A stretch of DNA of 64,000 bases from Vibrio neptunius. Its GTDB lineage: Bacteria; Pseudomonadota; Gammaproteobacteria; Enterobacterales; Vibrionaceae. The stretch lies in contig NZ_JXXU01000027.1 of NCBI RefSeq assembly GCF_000967495.1, positions 42,683 through 106,682 of the forward strand, in the 5' to 3' direction. Shown here piece after piece: positions 41,995 to 51,205 of this stretch. Each line of letters starts with the position of its first letter. Position 1 is the stretch's first letter. The notes beneath the pieces are model-generated. The model made no database searches and was not told where the DNA came from. It worked only from the letters and a program-made list of their open reading frames with translations. Position numbers and translations under genes: made by a program.

Positions 41995-44112
41995 ATGCGA
42001 ACCCTTTCCGTTCAATGGAAAATAACCCTTCTTGCAGGTTGTTGCCTGCTTATCACTTCTTTATCCCTGATCGGATTTTCTGTCTACAACGCAGTGACTA
42101 ACCAACAACAGATTAAGGCACAAAGTGCTGAGTCTGTGATCAATAAGTCTGAGCAACTGCTTGAAACACGAGCTCAGCTCAATGCCACTGAGGTCGCTGA
42201 GTATCTCAATGAGGCCTTGTATCGAGCAGAAATGTTGGCCTCTAATGCGCTGTTTCTGAAAACCAATACGGAAGAAAATTTTGGTGACAGTGAGGAGTTA
42301 CGTACCGCTTTAGATGAGATGGTACGCAGGTCGGTACTGAGTTTTGATTCGATTCATGGCGCTTATCTGGTGTTTAGACCAAACATGTTAGATGGCGAAG
42401 ACAGCAACTATGTCGATGCGGAGTATGTCGGCTCAAACGAAAGAGGGCAGTTTGCCCCTTATTGGGTTACTGCTCAAAATGGCGAGAACGTGGTGTCTAA
42501 TGTATTGAGCCAAGCTGACCTAGACGCGACTCAAAATAGCGAGCGTTTTTTCTGTCCACTGTCGAGCGGTGGCTCCTGTGTGAGTACACCCCGTTTGATC
42601 AATCAGGATGGTGGGCAAGTACTCGCAACGTCGATATCGGTTCCTGTCATGATCGATGATACTGTGATTGGTTTTTTTGGTATTGATTTACGCTTGGATG
42701 CGATGGCCAATATTGTCGCCGAGTCGAACAATCAGCTCTTCAATGGTAACGGCCATGTCAATATTATCAGCTTAGATGGCTCGTTGATCGCCAGTGAAGA
42801 TCCTTCTGCTGCCATTGGGCAGTCGTTCAGTAGCAGTACCTTGTCGGGTGATCAGCTGACGGATCTTCTTTTCGGCCAAGAGGTTCAAACCCAGTGGAGC
42901 ACTGATGGGCAGTGGTTGAGCGTATTTGCGCCTATTATGGTGGCCAATCAGACTTGGGGTGTCCTGTTCGATATGCCAAGAAGCAGTGTGTTAGCCGATG
43001 CTGAAATGCTTGATCAGACGATCAGTCATCAAGTGGAGTCTAGCGTAAAAACAGAATTGTTTGCCGGTGTGGTATTGGTCATTCTAGGGCTAGCGACGAT
43101 TGCTTTGCTGGCATCTCGTTTGGTTAAGCCGATCCGTGAAGTGGTGGCAAGATTGGATGACATTGCTTCTGGTGAGGGGGATTTAACGCAGCGTTTGGAG
43201 GTTAAATCTCAAGATGAGATTGGTCATCTAGCGATCGGGTTTAACCAGTTTTTAGATAAGCTACAGTCGATTATTAGTGACGTTGTCGAAACGACGTTGC
43301 AAATTGGCACCACGACTGAGCAATCCCACGTTGCCGCGCAACAAACCCGTTCCAGTAGTGATGCTCAGTTCAAAGAGGTGGATTTGGTTGCCACGGCTTC
43401 TGAAGAGATGACACAAACAGCAGGCCTTGTGGTTCAGAACGCAGAAATTGCGGTAAGTGAAGCGGAAAAAGCTAACCATGCGGCAGACTCAGGTAAGAAG
43501 GTGATTGAGCAATCTCAAACCGAGATGGTTCGTTTGGTTGAGAGAATGACGGCGGCGGTCCCGGTGGTGGAAGAATTGGCGAGAAACAACGCCAATATCA
43601 CTGAGATCCTGACGGTCATTGAAGGCATTTCAGAACAAACGAATCTACTGGCGTTAAACGCAGCGATTGAAGCGGCGCGAGCGGGTGAACAAGGGCGTGG
43701 TTTCGCTGTCGTCGCCGATGAGGTTCGCGGTCTAGCCAGTCGCACACAGTCTTCGGTTGGTGAGATTCGTCAGGTGATTGAGAATGTTCAGCAAGGCACG
43801 CAAGATGTGGTGAATGCTATTCAGGATGGCAATAACCTTGCCAACGATTCTGCGCAGCAAGTGGAAAGAGCGGTCTCACAACTGAACCAGGTCTTTGATG
43901 CGATTGCCTCTATTAATGATATGAATTCACAAATAGTGAAGGCCGCGGAAGAACAGCAATCGGTCTCAGGAGAAGTCAACCAGAGTGTCAGTAACATCCG
44001 TGATCTGAGTGCTCAAATCTTATCGCAAGCAGAAGAGTCTGAAACGGTCAGCACCCAAATCGGTACGCTTTCACAAAGGCAGCAACAACTGGTCAGTCAA
44101 TTTAAAGTGTAA
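41995..44112 (+). CDS. Methyl-accepting chemotaxis protein with Cache-type sensor
   Basis: 705 residues. TM1 is at ~11-32, a large periplasmic region (~35-345) has the double-Cache look ([37 protein letters not shown]), TM2 is at ~352-376, then HAMP (~378-430) with [13 protein letters not shown]. The cytoplasmic signalling hairpin follows, with the conserved tip [25 protein letters not shown] and [12 protein letters not shown]. The ligand is unknown; double-Cache vibrio receptors often bind amino acids or small carboxylates. A strong terminator follows. Confidence 0.92.
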   Translation: MRTLSVQWKITLLAGCCLLITSLSLIGFSVYNAVTNQQQIKAQSAESVINKSEQLLETRAQLNATEVAEYLNEALYRAEMLASNALFLKTNTEENFGDSEELRTALDEMVRRSVLSFDSIHGAYLVFRPNMLDGEDSNYVDAEYVGSNERGQFAPYWVTAQNGENVVSNVLSQADLDATQNSERFFCPLSSGGSCVSTPRLINQDGGQVLATSISVPVMIDDTVIGFFGIDLRLDAMANIVAESNNQLFNGNGHVNIISLDGSLIASEDPSAAIGQSFSSSTLSGDQLTDLLFGQEVQTQWSTDGQWLSVFAPIMVANQTWGVLFDMPRSSVLADAEMLDQTISHQVESSVKTELFAGVVLVILGLATIALLASRLVKPIREVVARLDDIASGEGDLTQRLEVKSQDEIGHLAIGFNQFLDKLQSIISDVVETTLQIGTTTEQSHVAAQQTRSSSDAQFKEVDLVATASEEMTQTAGLVVQNAEIAVSEAEKANHAADSGKKVIEQSQTEMVRLVERMTAAVPVVEELARNNANITEILTVIEGISEQTNLLALNAAIEAARAGEQGRGFAVVADEVRGLASRTQSSVGEIRQVIENVQQGTQDVVNAIQDGNNLANDSAQQVERAVSQLNQVFDAIASINDMNSQIVKAAEEQQSVSGEVNQSVSNIRDLSAQILSQAEESETVSTQIGTLSQRQQQLVSQFKV

Positions 44113-44115
44113 CGT

Positions 44116-44141
44116 AAAGGGCCTCTTAATGAGGCCCTTTT
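44116..44141. terminator. Terminator between the chemoreceptor and roxA
   Basis: AAAGGGCCTC and GAGGCCCTTT form a ten-pair stem with a five-base loop between convergent genes. The T/A flanks serve both directions, better for the plus strand. Confidence 0.8.
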
Positions 44142-44146
44142 GCTGA

Positions 44147-45283
44147 CTAATCTAGATACCAGTATCCGAGATTAACCAGTGTCGTTAGAAGCTGCAGTTG
44201 TGGGTCAGATAACTGGCCGTCGATGTGTTGCAACTCGATTGACTCTTGATTGCATAACAGATCGGCAAGATGCGGTGACTCAACGGAATAGGCTTCGCCG
44301 TTTATGTACACGTGAGCAGGTTGATTTTGATGGTACAGAGCACGTAGGCCCGAGACTTTACGCACACTGCCTAGCGATTCGAGGTGGTTATAGATTTCCT
44401 GGGTGTTGAGCGGTGCTTCAGGTTCAACGATATCGAGCTGGTGGCGAGATTGGCTGAGCATGCTCCCCATGAATTCACGGATGTCGGACTCTGATTGCAG
44501 AGCCGATCTTAGCATCGACGTTAGTTTGTCTAAGTCTGTGCTGAGGATCTCACCGTACTGATGCTGAGGTTTCATCTCTGGGTTGTGCAGGTGCACATCG
44601 CCTTTTTCGTTGGCGAGTATATAGTCAGCGAAGTTGCTCAGCAGCTCTTGTTCTTTTGGTGAACGAAAGCCCATCGAGTAGCTCATGCTTGGTTCTAGCG
44701 TATCCCCTTCATGAGGGAACCCTGGTGGGATATAGAGAATGTCGCCGGGTTCTAGGACTTGATCTATGATCGCATCAAACCCTTCAATCTGACGTAAAGC
44801 ACCAGCCTGAATCGATTCTTTATATTGTCCTTTATCGAGAGCGCCAACGCGCCAGCGACGTTGCCCGCTGCCTTGAATGATGAATACATCATATTGGTCG
44901 ATGTGGGGGCCGACGCCGCCTTGAGGTGCTGAAAAGCACACCATGAGATCATCAAATAGCCAATTCGGTAGTTGTTTAAAAGGCTCTATGAGTTGTGCGG
45001 CGCCAAGGTGCCAATGGTTGCAGGCTTGAACGACCAATTGCCAGTGGGATTCTGGCAGGTTTTCAAACAGAGAATCGTCAAAAGGGCCGTGTTGCGCTGA
45101 CCACTGACCGTCGGCGTTAGCAATGTAGCGTGAATCGACCTCTTCTTCCATCGCAAGCCCGGCTAACTCGTCTGGAGAAATTGGATCAACAAAATCACTA
45201 AAACCAGCTTTAATGACCGTGGGTTTTTTGTGCCAGTATTGAGCCAGAAACTCAGCCATGTCGAAACGCAATGAATAGCTCAC
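44147..45283 (-). CDS. roxA: Ribosomal protein uL16 arginine 3-hydroxylase RoxA (YcfD)
   Basis: 378 residues of the JmjC/cupin 2-oxoglutarate oxygenase family. The YcfD/RoxA subgroup hydroxylates an arginine of ribosomal protein L16. The iron-binding HxD is in GGVGPHIDQYDVFIIQ, followed by RRWRVG, GDILYIPPGFPHEG with the distal histidine, and a C-terminal winged-helix region. The start is GTG at 45283 inside the rsmS stop (GTGA), so translation is coupled to rsmS. It is the last gene of the dinG-yfcA-priC-rsmS-roxA operon. Confidence 0.9.
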   Translation of the reverse strand: MSYSLRFDMAEFLAQYWHKKPTVIKAGFSDFVDPISPDELAGLAMEEEVDSRYIANADGQWSAQHGPFDDSLFENLPESHWQLVVQACNHWHLGAAQLIEPFKQLPNWLFDDLMVCFSAPQGGVGPHIDQYDVFIIQGSGQRRWRVGALDKGQYKESIQAGALRQIEGFDAIIDQVLEPGDILYIPPGFPHEGDTLEPSMSYSMGFRSPKEQELLSNFADYILANEKGDVHLHNPEMKPQHQYGEILSTDLDKLTSMLRSALQSESDIREFMGSMLSQSRHQLDIVEPEAPLNTQEIYNHLESLGSVRKVSGLRALYHQNQPAHVYINGEAYSVESPHLADLLCNQESIELQHIDGQLSDPQLQLLTTLVNLGYWYLD

Positions 45284-45444
45284 GAGTTAGACTCCACTTT
45301 TTGCTTCAAATCAGACTCGACTATTTTTATTGCTGCGAGAGCAACGTGAGGATCGATCTCGTTACTTTCGATCAGATAAATCAGATCAACGGCGAGTTTA
45401 ATTTCATCTGGAGCACTCTCCAGACCGGTTGAGTTCGATGACAT
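45280..45444 (-). CDS. rsmS: Small DUF2496 protein RsmS (YbaM)
   Basis: 54 residues: an N-terminus with LESAPDEIKLAVDLIYLIES and a second helix ALAAIKIVESDLKQK. This is the DUF2496/YbaM pattern (APD..KLAVDLI.LLE...I....VL.AL.IV..D). YbaM has been named RsmS (regulator of sRNA/secondary metabolite) in enterobacteria. It lies directly downstream of priC, the same neighbourhood as in E. coli, with one base between the genes. Its TGA overlaps the roxA GTG. Confidence 0.82.
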   Translation of the reverse strand: MSSNSTGLESAPDEIKLAVDLIYLIESNEIDPHVALAAIKIVESDLKQKVESNS

Positions 45445-45445
45445 A

Positions 45446-45994
45446 TTACTGATTCCGTTCTTTATAGGTGATCTGTTTTTCGATTTTGATTTTAGCCTGC
45501 TGGCATCTCTGTAAACGCCGACGAGCCGATTGCAATGTCTGGGCTGCGAAGGACTTGTCTTTGGGGGGGGCGCATTTGTGTTGCGATTCTTTCTCTTGAA
45601 CCAGTGCTTTCAGACGCTGTTCCCACTCTTGGTGTTGAGCAAGGCTTTGATACAGAGCATTGAGGCTTTGTTGGCTGAACGATTTTCTGATCGGCTCGTT
45701 TGCTCTCAGAGATTGAGTCGCGAGCTCTCGTTTAATAGCACTGACTTGGCAAAGCAGGCGATCAGTGAGAAATTCGGCCTGTTGTGGCGTTAATGTTCCG
45801 GTTGACTGTTCGTAAAGGATCTTGTCGAGCGTCTCATGTGCTTCATGCACACATGGGGTCAATAGCTTGGACTGGCAGCGAAATAGCTTTTTATCAAATC
45901 GATCGTCATGGTGTTCACCTCCATTGGCGTCGAGTTGGGCGGCATCTTGCTCTAACTGTTCTAAAAGTGGCGATAGCTGGCTAAATGGATTCAT
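45446..45994 (-). CDS. priC: Primosomal replication protein PriC
   Basis: 182 residues, predominantly helical, matching PriC, which helps reload the replicative helicase DnaB at stalled forks. Features are LSPLLEQLEQDAAQLD at the N-terminus, LFRCQSKLLTPCVHE, a Q/E/K-rich helical middle and a basic C-terminus (LQSARRRLQRCQQAKIKIEKQI). An upstream start at 46009 is rejected in favour of ATG 45994, which overlaps the yfcA stop (ATGA). Synteny with rsmS supports the call. Confidence 0.85.
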   Translation of the reverse strand: MNPFSQLSPLLEQLEQDAAQLDANGGEHHDDRFDKKLFRCQSKLLTPCVHEAHETLDKILYEQSTGTLTPQQAEFLTDRLLCQVSAIKRELATQSLRANEPIRKSFSQQSLNALYQSLAQHQEWEQRLKALVQEKESQHKCAPPKDKSFAAQTLQSARRRLQRCQQAKIKIEKQITYKERNQ

Positions 45995-46770
45995 AAGTTG
46001 ACAAACCAAGCTTCATAGGCAAGTTTAACGGCCAATATACTGACTACCGTAACAAAGACAGGGCGAATAAACTTGGCGCCAAATCGAATGGCGGAATGGG
46101 CCCCAACAAAGGCACCAGCCATGAGGCATATACCCATGGTGAGCCCTAGCACCCAATCAATGTGACCTAAGATGGCAAAGGTGACCAGCGACGTAAAATT
46201 ACTGGTAAAGTTCATCGCCTTCGATAAGCCAGATGCTAACAAGATATTGAGTCGATATAAGGCCATCGAACTGACGGTCCAAAACGCGCCTGTCCCTGGT
46301 CCTGCCACCCCATCATAAAAACCTATGCTGAAGCCTTGGATGTATTGCTTCTTATTGAATTTAGGGCAAGGTTGTGGCATTTCGTTGCTATTTGAGTGTG
46401 GTGTTTTATGCCAGATGGTATAAATCGCCGCCAGTAGTATGATGATGGGCAGAATTTTTTCCAGCCACTCGGTACTAATAAGATCAACCACCAGTGTACC
46501 GAGCGTGGCCCCGACTAATGTTGCGATAAAGGCCCGTCCCCAACAGTGAGGTTTGAATAGGCGTTTTTTGTAATAGGTCACCGCGGCTGTTGAAGAAGCA
46601 AAAGTGGCGGCGAGCTTGTTGGTCCCCAAGGCGATATGAGGGGGCAAGCCCAATGAGAGTAGAGCGGGCACTGTGAGCATACCACCTCCACCGGCGACAG
46701 CGTCGATAAAGCCTGCAACAAAGGCAACCAAGGCTAACACCACCAACATTGACGGTTCAAAAAATTCCAT
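45991..46770 (-). CDS. yfcA: TSUP-family membrane transporter (YfcA-like)
   Basis: 259 residues, seven to eight hydrophobic helices, of the TauE/SafE (TSUP) family of anion or sulfur-compound transporters. The duplicated family signature is visible at the N-terminus (GFIDAVAGGGGMLTVPALLSLGLPPHIALGTNK) and again in the second half (GFYDGVAGPGTGAFWTV). It closely resembles E. coli YfcA; the substrate is unknown. It begins 18 bases after dinG and overlaps priC by four bases. Confidence 0.88.
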   Translation of the reverse strand: MEFFEPSMLVVLALVAFVAGFIDAVAGGGGMLTVPALLSLGLPPHIALGTNKLAATFASSTAAVTYYKKRLFKPHCWGRAFIATLVGATLGTLVVDLISTEWLEKILPIIILLAAIYTIWHKTPHSNSNEMPQPCPKFNKKQYIQGFSIGFYDGVAGPGTGAFWTVSSMALYRLNILLASGLSKAMNFTSNFTSLVTFAILGHIDWVLGLTMGICLMAGAFVGAHSAIRFGAKFIRPVFVTVVSILAVKLAYEAWFVNL

Positions 46771-46788
46771 ACAGTGTCTTAATTCTAG

Positions 46789-48861
46789 TTATTCGATGAT
46801 ACGTTTAAATGGCGGTAATGAGTCGAGTAGTGCCTTTCCATATCGCTTTGTGACAATACGGCGGTCAAGGATGATGACTGTACCAGAATCGCGCTCTTTA
46901 CGCAGCAGTCGCCCGACGGATTGAATCATTTTTTTGCTCGCTTCAGGTACAGTAATCTGCATAAAAGGATTACCACCTTTACTTTCGATGTATTCTGCAT
47001 GGGCTTGCTCAACTGGAGACGTCGGCACTGCAAAAGGTATTTTGGTGATGATCAGGTTTTCCAACAACTCTCCGGGGAGGTCAAGCCCTTCGGAAAAGCT
47101 ACCCGTGCCGAATAGAATGCTGGTTTTCTGACATTGAACCAAGGTTTTATGTTTTTTTAGGATTTCGGAGCGAGACTCCTTACCTTGTACCTGTAGTTCC
47201 CAACCTTTTTTTATAAAATATGACGATAAGGCATCCGTGACCTGATTCATTTGCCAGTACGATGAAAATAAGACTAGGTTAGCTTTGTTCTCAACGATGA
47301 GTTCTGGTAAACGATCGACCAAGTGTTCCGTGAACTGAGGAGCTTGAGGTTCGTAACTCATTTTAGGCACACGAAGCTCAGCTTGATTCTGGTAGTCAAA
47401 CGGGGAAGCCAGTGCGAGGAATTTTACACCATCTTCGGGCTTTTCACTGATACCGGCTTGTCGACAGAAGAAACTAAAGGAGTTTAGTGCTCTCATGGTG
47501 GCTGACACAAGGACAGCACCAATGCATCGACTCCATAGCTGTTGATCCAATTGCCAACCCACTTCTAATGGGGAGACATTGACAACGAAGTCTCCTTCAC
47601 GTTCCGGAGCCACTTCTAACCATCTTGCGAGGGGGGCACCTTTTTCTCGCGCAGGTTCTGCCATGAGATTCCAGACCTGAGCCAGGTTATCCATTCTCTG
47701 TATGTAGAAGCCCAGTTCTGCCAGAGCTGGTTCCGCTAGTCGATTAGCCAGTTCGCCTTCTTTGACTCGCTCTGCGATCAGGTCGGCAATTTTGGCGACG
47801 GCTTGTGCACTTTTTTGTGTGACGATTTTTAGCTGTTTGGACTCTTCCTCGAGCCAAGTCGGCAAATCGCCATTTTCGAATCGATAACAGCCATCTTCGA
47901 ACTGATCCGCATCAAAGCGGCTGGCAAGTTGAGTCAGTGAGGGAATCAACTGCTGAACGGCATCTTGCAGATCGTTGCGAAAGCGGCCGACGCGCTTTTC
48001 ATCTGCAAGGTTAGCAAATTTGGTTACAGACTGATTTAAACGCTCAAGCCAACTGGCGGCACCTTTCAAACTCGCGGCTGCCGAGGAGTGATCTCGCGCC
48101 ACATGGGGTAGGTGATGGGCTTCATCAAATACGTAAATCGTATTTTCGGGTTCTGGAAGAATAACGCCGCCGCCGAGGTCGGCGTCAGCCATCACTAAGC
48201 TATGGTTGGCAATAATGACATCGGTTTTGTCTAACTCTGAACGTGCTTTTTGGAACGGACAATCGCGATGAGCAGGCATACTGTTGTTACAGCTATGTTT
48301 GTCACTGACGATTGACTGCCATATGTCATCTGGGATGGGTTTAGGCCAAGAGTCTCGATCACCATCCCATTTATTCTGTGCCAGCCTGTTGTACATCAGC
48401 TCGAGTTGCTCGATGTCTTTGCGCTTTGGTTTGCTGTCGAACATCGCCATTTGCCCGCCATCCGCGCCACAAGCCGAGGCGAGCTTCTCCGCGCAACAAT
48501 AACGTTGCCTTCCTTTAGCCAGTATGAAAGAAAACTCTCGCTCAACCAATCTTCTATATAGAGGGAGGTCTTTGTTGATCAATTGTTCTTGTAACGCCAC
48601 CGTGGCGGTTGAAATGACCACCTTACGATTGTTGAGCAACGCTACCGGGATCGCTGCCATAAGATAAGAGAGTGACTTTCCTATGCCTGTTCCAGCTTCT
48701 GCGACAATCATGCGTGTGGATTTGTGATATTCACCACATAAAGTTTTAGTAATTTCTGCAACGAGATAGTTCTGAGCTCGACGAGGTACGAAATTATCCA
48801 GCTGAGATTGTAAATTTTGATAACTGGTACGAATGATTTGCTGGATTTTACTGGTTGTCAT
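46789..48861 (-). CDS. dinG: ATP-dependent helicase DinG
   Basis: 690 residues of the XPD-like iron-sulfur SF2 helicase DinG, which unwinds D-loops, R-loops and forked DNA 5' to 3'. Walker A is AEAGTGIGKSLSYL, the four-cysteine Fe-S region is RYCCAEKLASACG with CNNSMPAHRDCPF, the DEAH box is VFDEAHHLPH, and the C-terminal motif VI region is IQSVGRLLRKERDSG. GTG at 48897 is open, but ATG at 48861 with GAAGG upstream is preferred. It heads the five-gene minus-strand operon. Confidence 0.92.
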   Translation of the reverse strand: MTTSKIQQIIRTSYQNLQSQLDNFVPRRAQNYLVAEITKTLCGEYHKSTRMIVAEAGTGIGKSLSYLMAAIPVALLNNRKVVISTATVALQEQLINKDLPLYRRLVEREFSFILAKGRQRYCCAEKLASACGADGGQMAMFDSKPKRKDIEQLELMYNRLAQNKWDGDRDSWPKPIPDDIWQSIVSDKHSCNNSMPAHRDCPFQKARSELDKTDVIIANHSLVMADADLGGGVILPEPENTIYVFDEAHHLPHVARDHSSAAASLKGAASWLERLNQSVTKFANLADEKRVGRFRNDLQDAVQQLIPSLTQLASRFDADQFEDGCYRFENGDLPTWLEEESKQLKIVTQKSAQAVAKIADLIAERVKEGELANRLAEPALAELGFYIQRMDNLAQVWNLMAEPAREKGAPLARWLEVAPEREGDFVVNVSPLEVGWQLDQQLWSRCIGAVLVSATMRALNSFSFFCRQAGISEKPEDGVKFLALASPFDYQNQAELRVPKMSYEPQAPQFTEHLVDRLPELIVENKANLVLFSSYWQMNQVTDALSSYFIKKGWELQVQGKESRSEILKKHKTLVQCQKTSILFGTGSFSEGLDLPGELLENLIITKIPFAVPTSPVEQAHAEYIESKGGNPFMQITVPEASKKMIQSVGRLLRKERDSGTVIILDRRIVTKRYGKALLDSLPPFKRIIE

Positions 48862-49379
48862 ACGGATGCCTTCAGTTTGGGAAAGCGATGTTATCACATT
48901 TTTTAAAACGGTAAGTAGTTCACGAAATGATAGCTTTTCATATAAAATCTAGATCTCGTTCACAAAAAAAAACTGAACCTTCATAAACTTAGCTCATATT
49001 TTTTGATCTAAAAATATATCTCTTCATAAGTGTTTTTTGTGTAGATAAAAACTCTGCCTGTTAACTCTTGATTAACTGTTTTTAGCTTATTATATCGCTA
49101 AAGTGTTTTTTTCTTTTTAATGATAATTTAGTTAGTTTGATTACAACTTGTTCTAAAATCTGTTTTGCATATGGTTAAGTTATTGTAATTGTTGGGTTTA
49201 ATGTTTTTTTATTTGTTTTATTTATACCATTTGACAGTGAAGAGATTCTTTTGCAATCTAGACCCCGAAATTTAGTGGCGACAACATCTGACCAGTAAGA
49301 GTTCAGAGTTGTCATCAAAAAACATAAAGGGAACCGGATAAGGATTTCCCTATTTCTATAGAAAAGGCAGTGGATTATT
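48862..49379. promoter_or_regulatory. AT-rich divergent region between dinG and the porin gene
   Basis: A ~520-base, very AT-rich stretch with poly-A/T tracts. A perfect -35 TTGACA at 49231-49236 is followed 17 bases later by a weak CAATCT, which would give a porin leader of ~115 bases. The tract-rich upstream part suits control by nucleoid proteins or ToxR-like regulators, as known for vibrio porins; no specific site can be proven. A poorly conserved dinG promoter must lie at the left end. Confidence 0.4.
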
Positions 49380-50417
49380 ATGAAAAAGACTCTAGTAGCT
49401 CTTTCAGTTCTAGCGGCAGCAGCAAACGTAAATGCAGCTGAAATTTACTCTACAGATGCTTCTAAAGTATCTCTAAAGGGTGAAGTAGATGCGTTCGTAA
49501 CTACGACTGACATCAACAACGGTACTACTACAACTGAAACTGATCCAAACGTATCAGTTTACGGTAAAATCGTTGTAGATGCTGAGCACAAAGTTAGCGA
49601 CACTCTAACTAGCTTCACTTCTTTCGAAATTGAAAACAAAGTATACAAGAACGCAGACGCTGACTCTAAAGCGTACTTCGACGACCTATACATCGGTGTT
49701 AAAACTGACACTTGGGGTATCGCAGTTGGTGAAGTTGGCGACCTAGCTGAGTCTCTAGACGCAATCGAAAAAGGTGATATCACTAACGAAGGTAACTTCT
49801 TCGGTTCTGCAGGTGGTCACCGCGCTGAGTCAGACGGTAACGGTATTGTTTTCAAATCTGAGCTTACTGAAGGCCTAGTATTCGTTGCAGACCTAAACAC
49901 TGAGATTAACGATAAAATCGACAACACTTACGGTGTGTCTCTAGATTGGGCTATCAACGACATGTTCTCTGTAGGTGCTTCTTACCTATCAGGCGAGCAA
50001 GCTGAAAACATCGATTACTCTGTAGGCGGTATCTCTGCTTCTGCTGAAGTAAGCGGCTTCTACTTTGCAGCAACTGTCGCTGAGTTCGAAGGTGTTAACT
50101 CTTGGGGTCTATTCGATGACACTACAGATTACTTCGACGGTACAGCTTACGGTGTAGCTGCATCTTACACAATCAACAAAACTCGTCTATACACTACATA
50201 CGACGTAATGGACCTAGATGAGAAACAAGTTGCTGGTTCAGGTAATGTTGACGCAAAAGGCGACATGACAAACCTAGTTGTTGGTGTCGACTACGCTCTA
50301 CTAGACAACGTTACTATCTTTGGTGAATACGAAGCTGCAGATACTTCTGATGACTTCGCAGCAGGCGCTAACCAAGACGGTGACACATTCACTCTTGGTG
50401 CATACTACACATTCTAA
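49380..50417 (+). CDS. OmpU/OmpL-like outer-membrane porin
   Basis: 345 residues. A signal peptide is cleaved after NVNA (MKKTLVALSVLAAAANVNA), followed by alternating beta strands of a 16-stranded Gram-negative porin and the C-terminal aromatic residue (TLGAYYTF) needed for BAM insertion. Signature turns include SVYGKIVVDAEHK and DDLYIGVKTDTWGIAVGEVG. The mature protein is very acidic. Codon use is extremely biased (CTA leucine, GTA/GTT valine, ACT threonine), indicating high expression. The exact orthologue (OmpU, OmpL, OmpT-like) cannot be fixed from sequence alone. Confidence 0.85.
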   Translation: MKKTLVALSVLAAAANVNAAEIYSTDASKVSLKGEVDAFVTTTDINNGTTTTETDPNVSVYGKIVVDAEHKVSDTLTSFTSFEIENKVYKNADADSKAYFDDLYIGVKTDTWGIAVGEVGDLAESLDAIEKGDITNEGNFFGSAGGHRAESDGNGIVFKSELTEGLVFVADLNTEINDKIDNTYGVSLDWAINDMFSVGASYLSGEQAENIDYSVGGISASAEVSGFYFAATVAEFEGVNSWGLFDDTTDYFDGTAYGVAASYTINKTRLYTTYDVMDLDEKQVAGSGNVDAKGDMTNLVVGVDYALLDNVTIFGEYEAADTSDDFAAGANQDGDTFTLGAYYTF

Positions 50418-50440
50418 TTGCTAGTCATTTAGAATAGTCT

Positions 50441-50468
50441 AAAGCCAACGCGTAAGCGTTGGCTTTTT
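50441..50468 (+). terminator. Intrinsic terminator after the porin gene
   Basis: AAAGCCAACGC and GCGTTGGCTTT form an eleven-pair stem with a GTAA tetraloop, then a T-run. Confidence 0.9.
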
Positions 50469-50491
50469 GTTATTTAAAAAGGAAATACCAC

Positions 50492-51157
50492 GTGAACAAA
50501 ACAAAACCTCTATTTCTGGCTGTACTGGCGACTGCTATTTCTCTACCTTCCATGGCGCTTGATTTGGATTTAGGCAGTGGTATTTCAGCAGAAGTACTGA
50601 ATGGCAAAACAGTCAAAGACGAAAACTACGAGCTGGTCAAAGGTGACAACCAGTTTGTCTTTGAATTTAGTGGCAAACTGAAAGATGGCCACAAGCGAGA
50701 ATATTATTCTTCACGCCCATATATTGTGACTTTGGACTTGGAGAGTGCTGATATGTTGAAAGTAGAGTTGGTGTCAAATAAGTACAGTGCCATTGAAAGA
50801 AAGGTTAATAATCGCCAACCAATTTTTAAGTTTACGATTGATGGTAAAACCATCGCTGATACCCAAGAAATGCTGCCACCTGCTGAAGGCACTTTCCCAT
50901 ACTCAAATATTCCGGCGTTAGTGGATACGTACAATAAAGAGCGTGGACTGGTGTTCGATTCTGGAAAAGTCGTTGAGCTAAAAGAAGAGTTAGCCAAATT
51001 AGAGCAAAGCCAACCTCTTGCTTCGGGCGAAAGAAAAACTACCACGATTGCAGGTGTTACTGAGTCAGAAAATACCTTACAACTAAAACTCTGGTATCTG
51101 CGCGCAAGCGATGAAGATCGCAAGAACTTCAAGCGCTGGATGATCGATCAAGACTAA
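50492..51157 (+). CDS. DUF2057 (YccT-like) periplasmic protein
   Basis: 221 residues. A signal peptide (MNKTKPLFLAVLATAISLPSMA) is followed by a YccT/DUF2057-type domain with VKGDNQFVFEFSGKL, YSSRPYIVTLDLE and a C-terminal LKLWYLRASDEDRKNFKRWM. An earlier in-frame start at 50459 lies inside the porin terminator. GTG at 50492 with AAGGAA upstream gives a proper signal peptide and is chosen. YccT-type proteins are periplasmic, with reported effects on curli in enterobacteria; the role in vibrios is unknown. Confidence 0.75.
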   Translation: MNKTKPLFLAVLATAISLPSMALDLDLGSGISAEVLNGKTVKDENYELVKGDNQFVFEFSGKLKDGHKREYYSSRPYIVTLDLESADMLKVELVSNKYSAIERKVNNRQPIFKFTIDGKTIADTQEMLPPAEGTFPYSNIPALVDTYNKERGLVFDSGKVVELKEELAKLEQSQPLASGERKTTTIAGVTESENTLQLKLWYLRASDEDRKNFKRWMIDQD

Positions 51158-51165
51158 TTTGAATT

Positions 51166-51193
51166 AAAAAGGCTTCCATTTGGAAGCCTTTTT
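51166..51193. terminator. Bidirectional terminator between DUF2057 gene and bioA
   Basis: AAAAAGGCTTCCA and TGGAAGCCTTTTT form a thirteen-pair stem with a two-base loop between convergent genes. Confidence 0.88.
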
Positions 51194-51205
51194 AATATTC
51201 AGTAT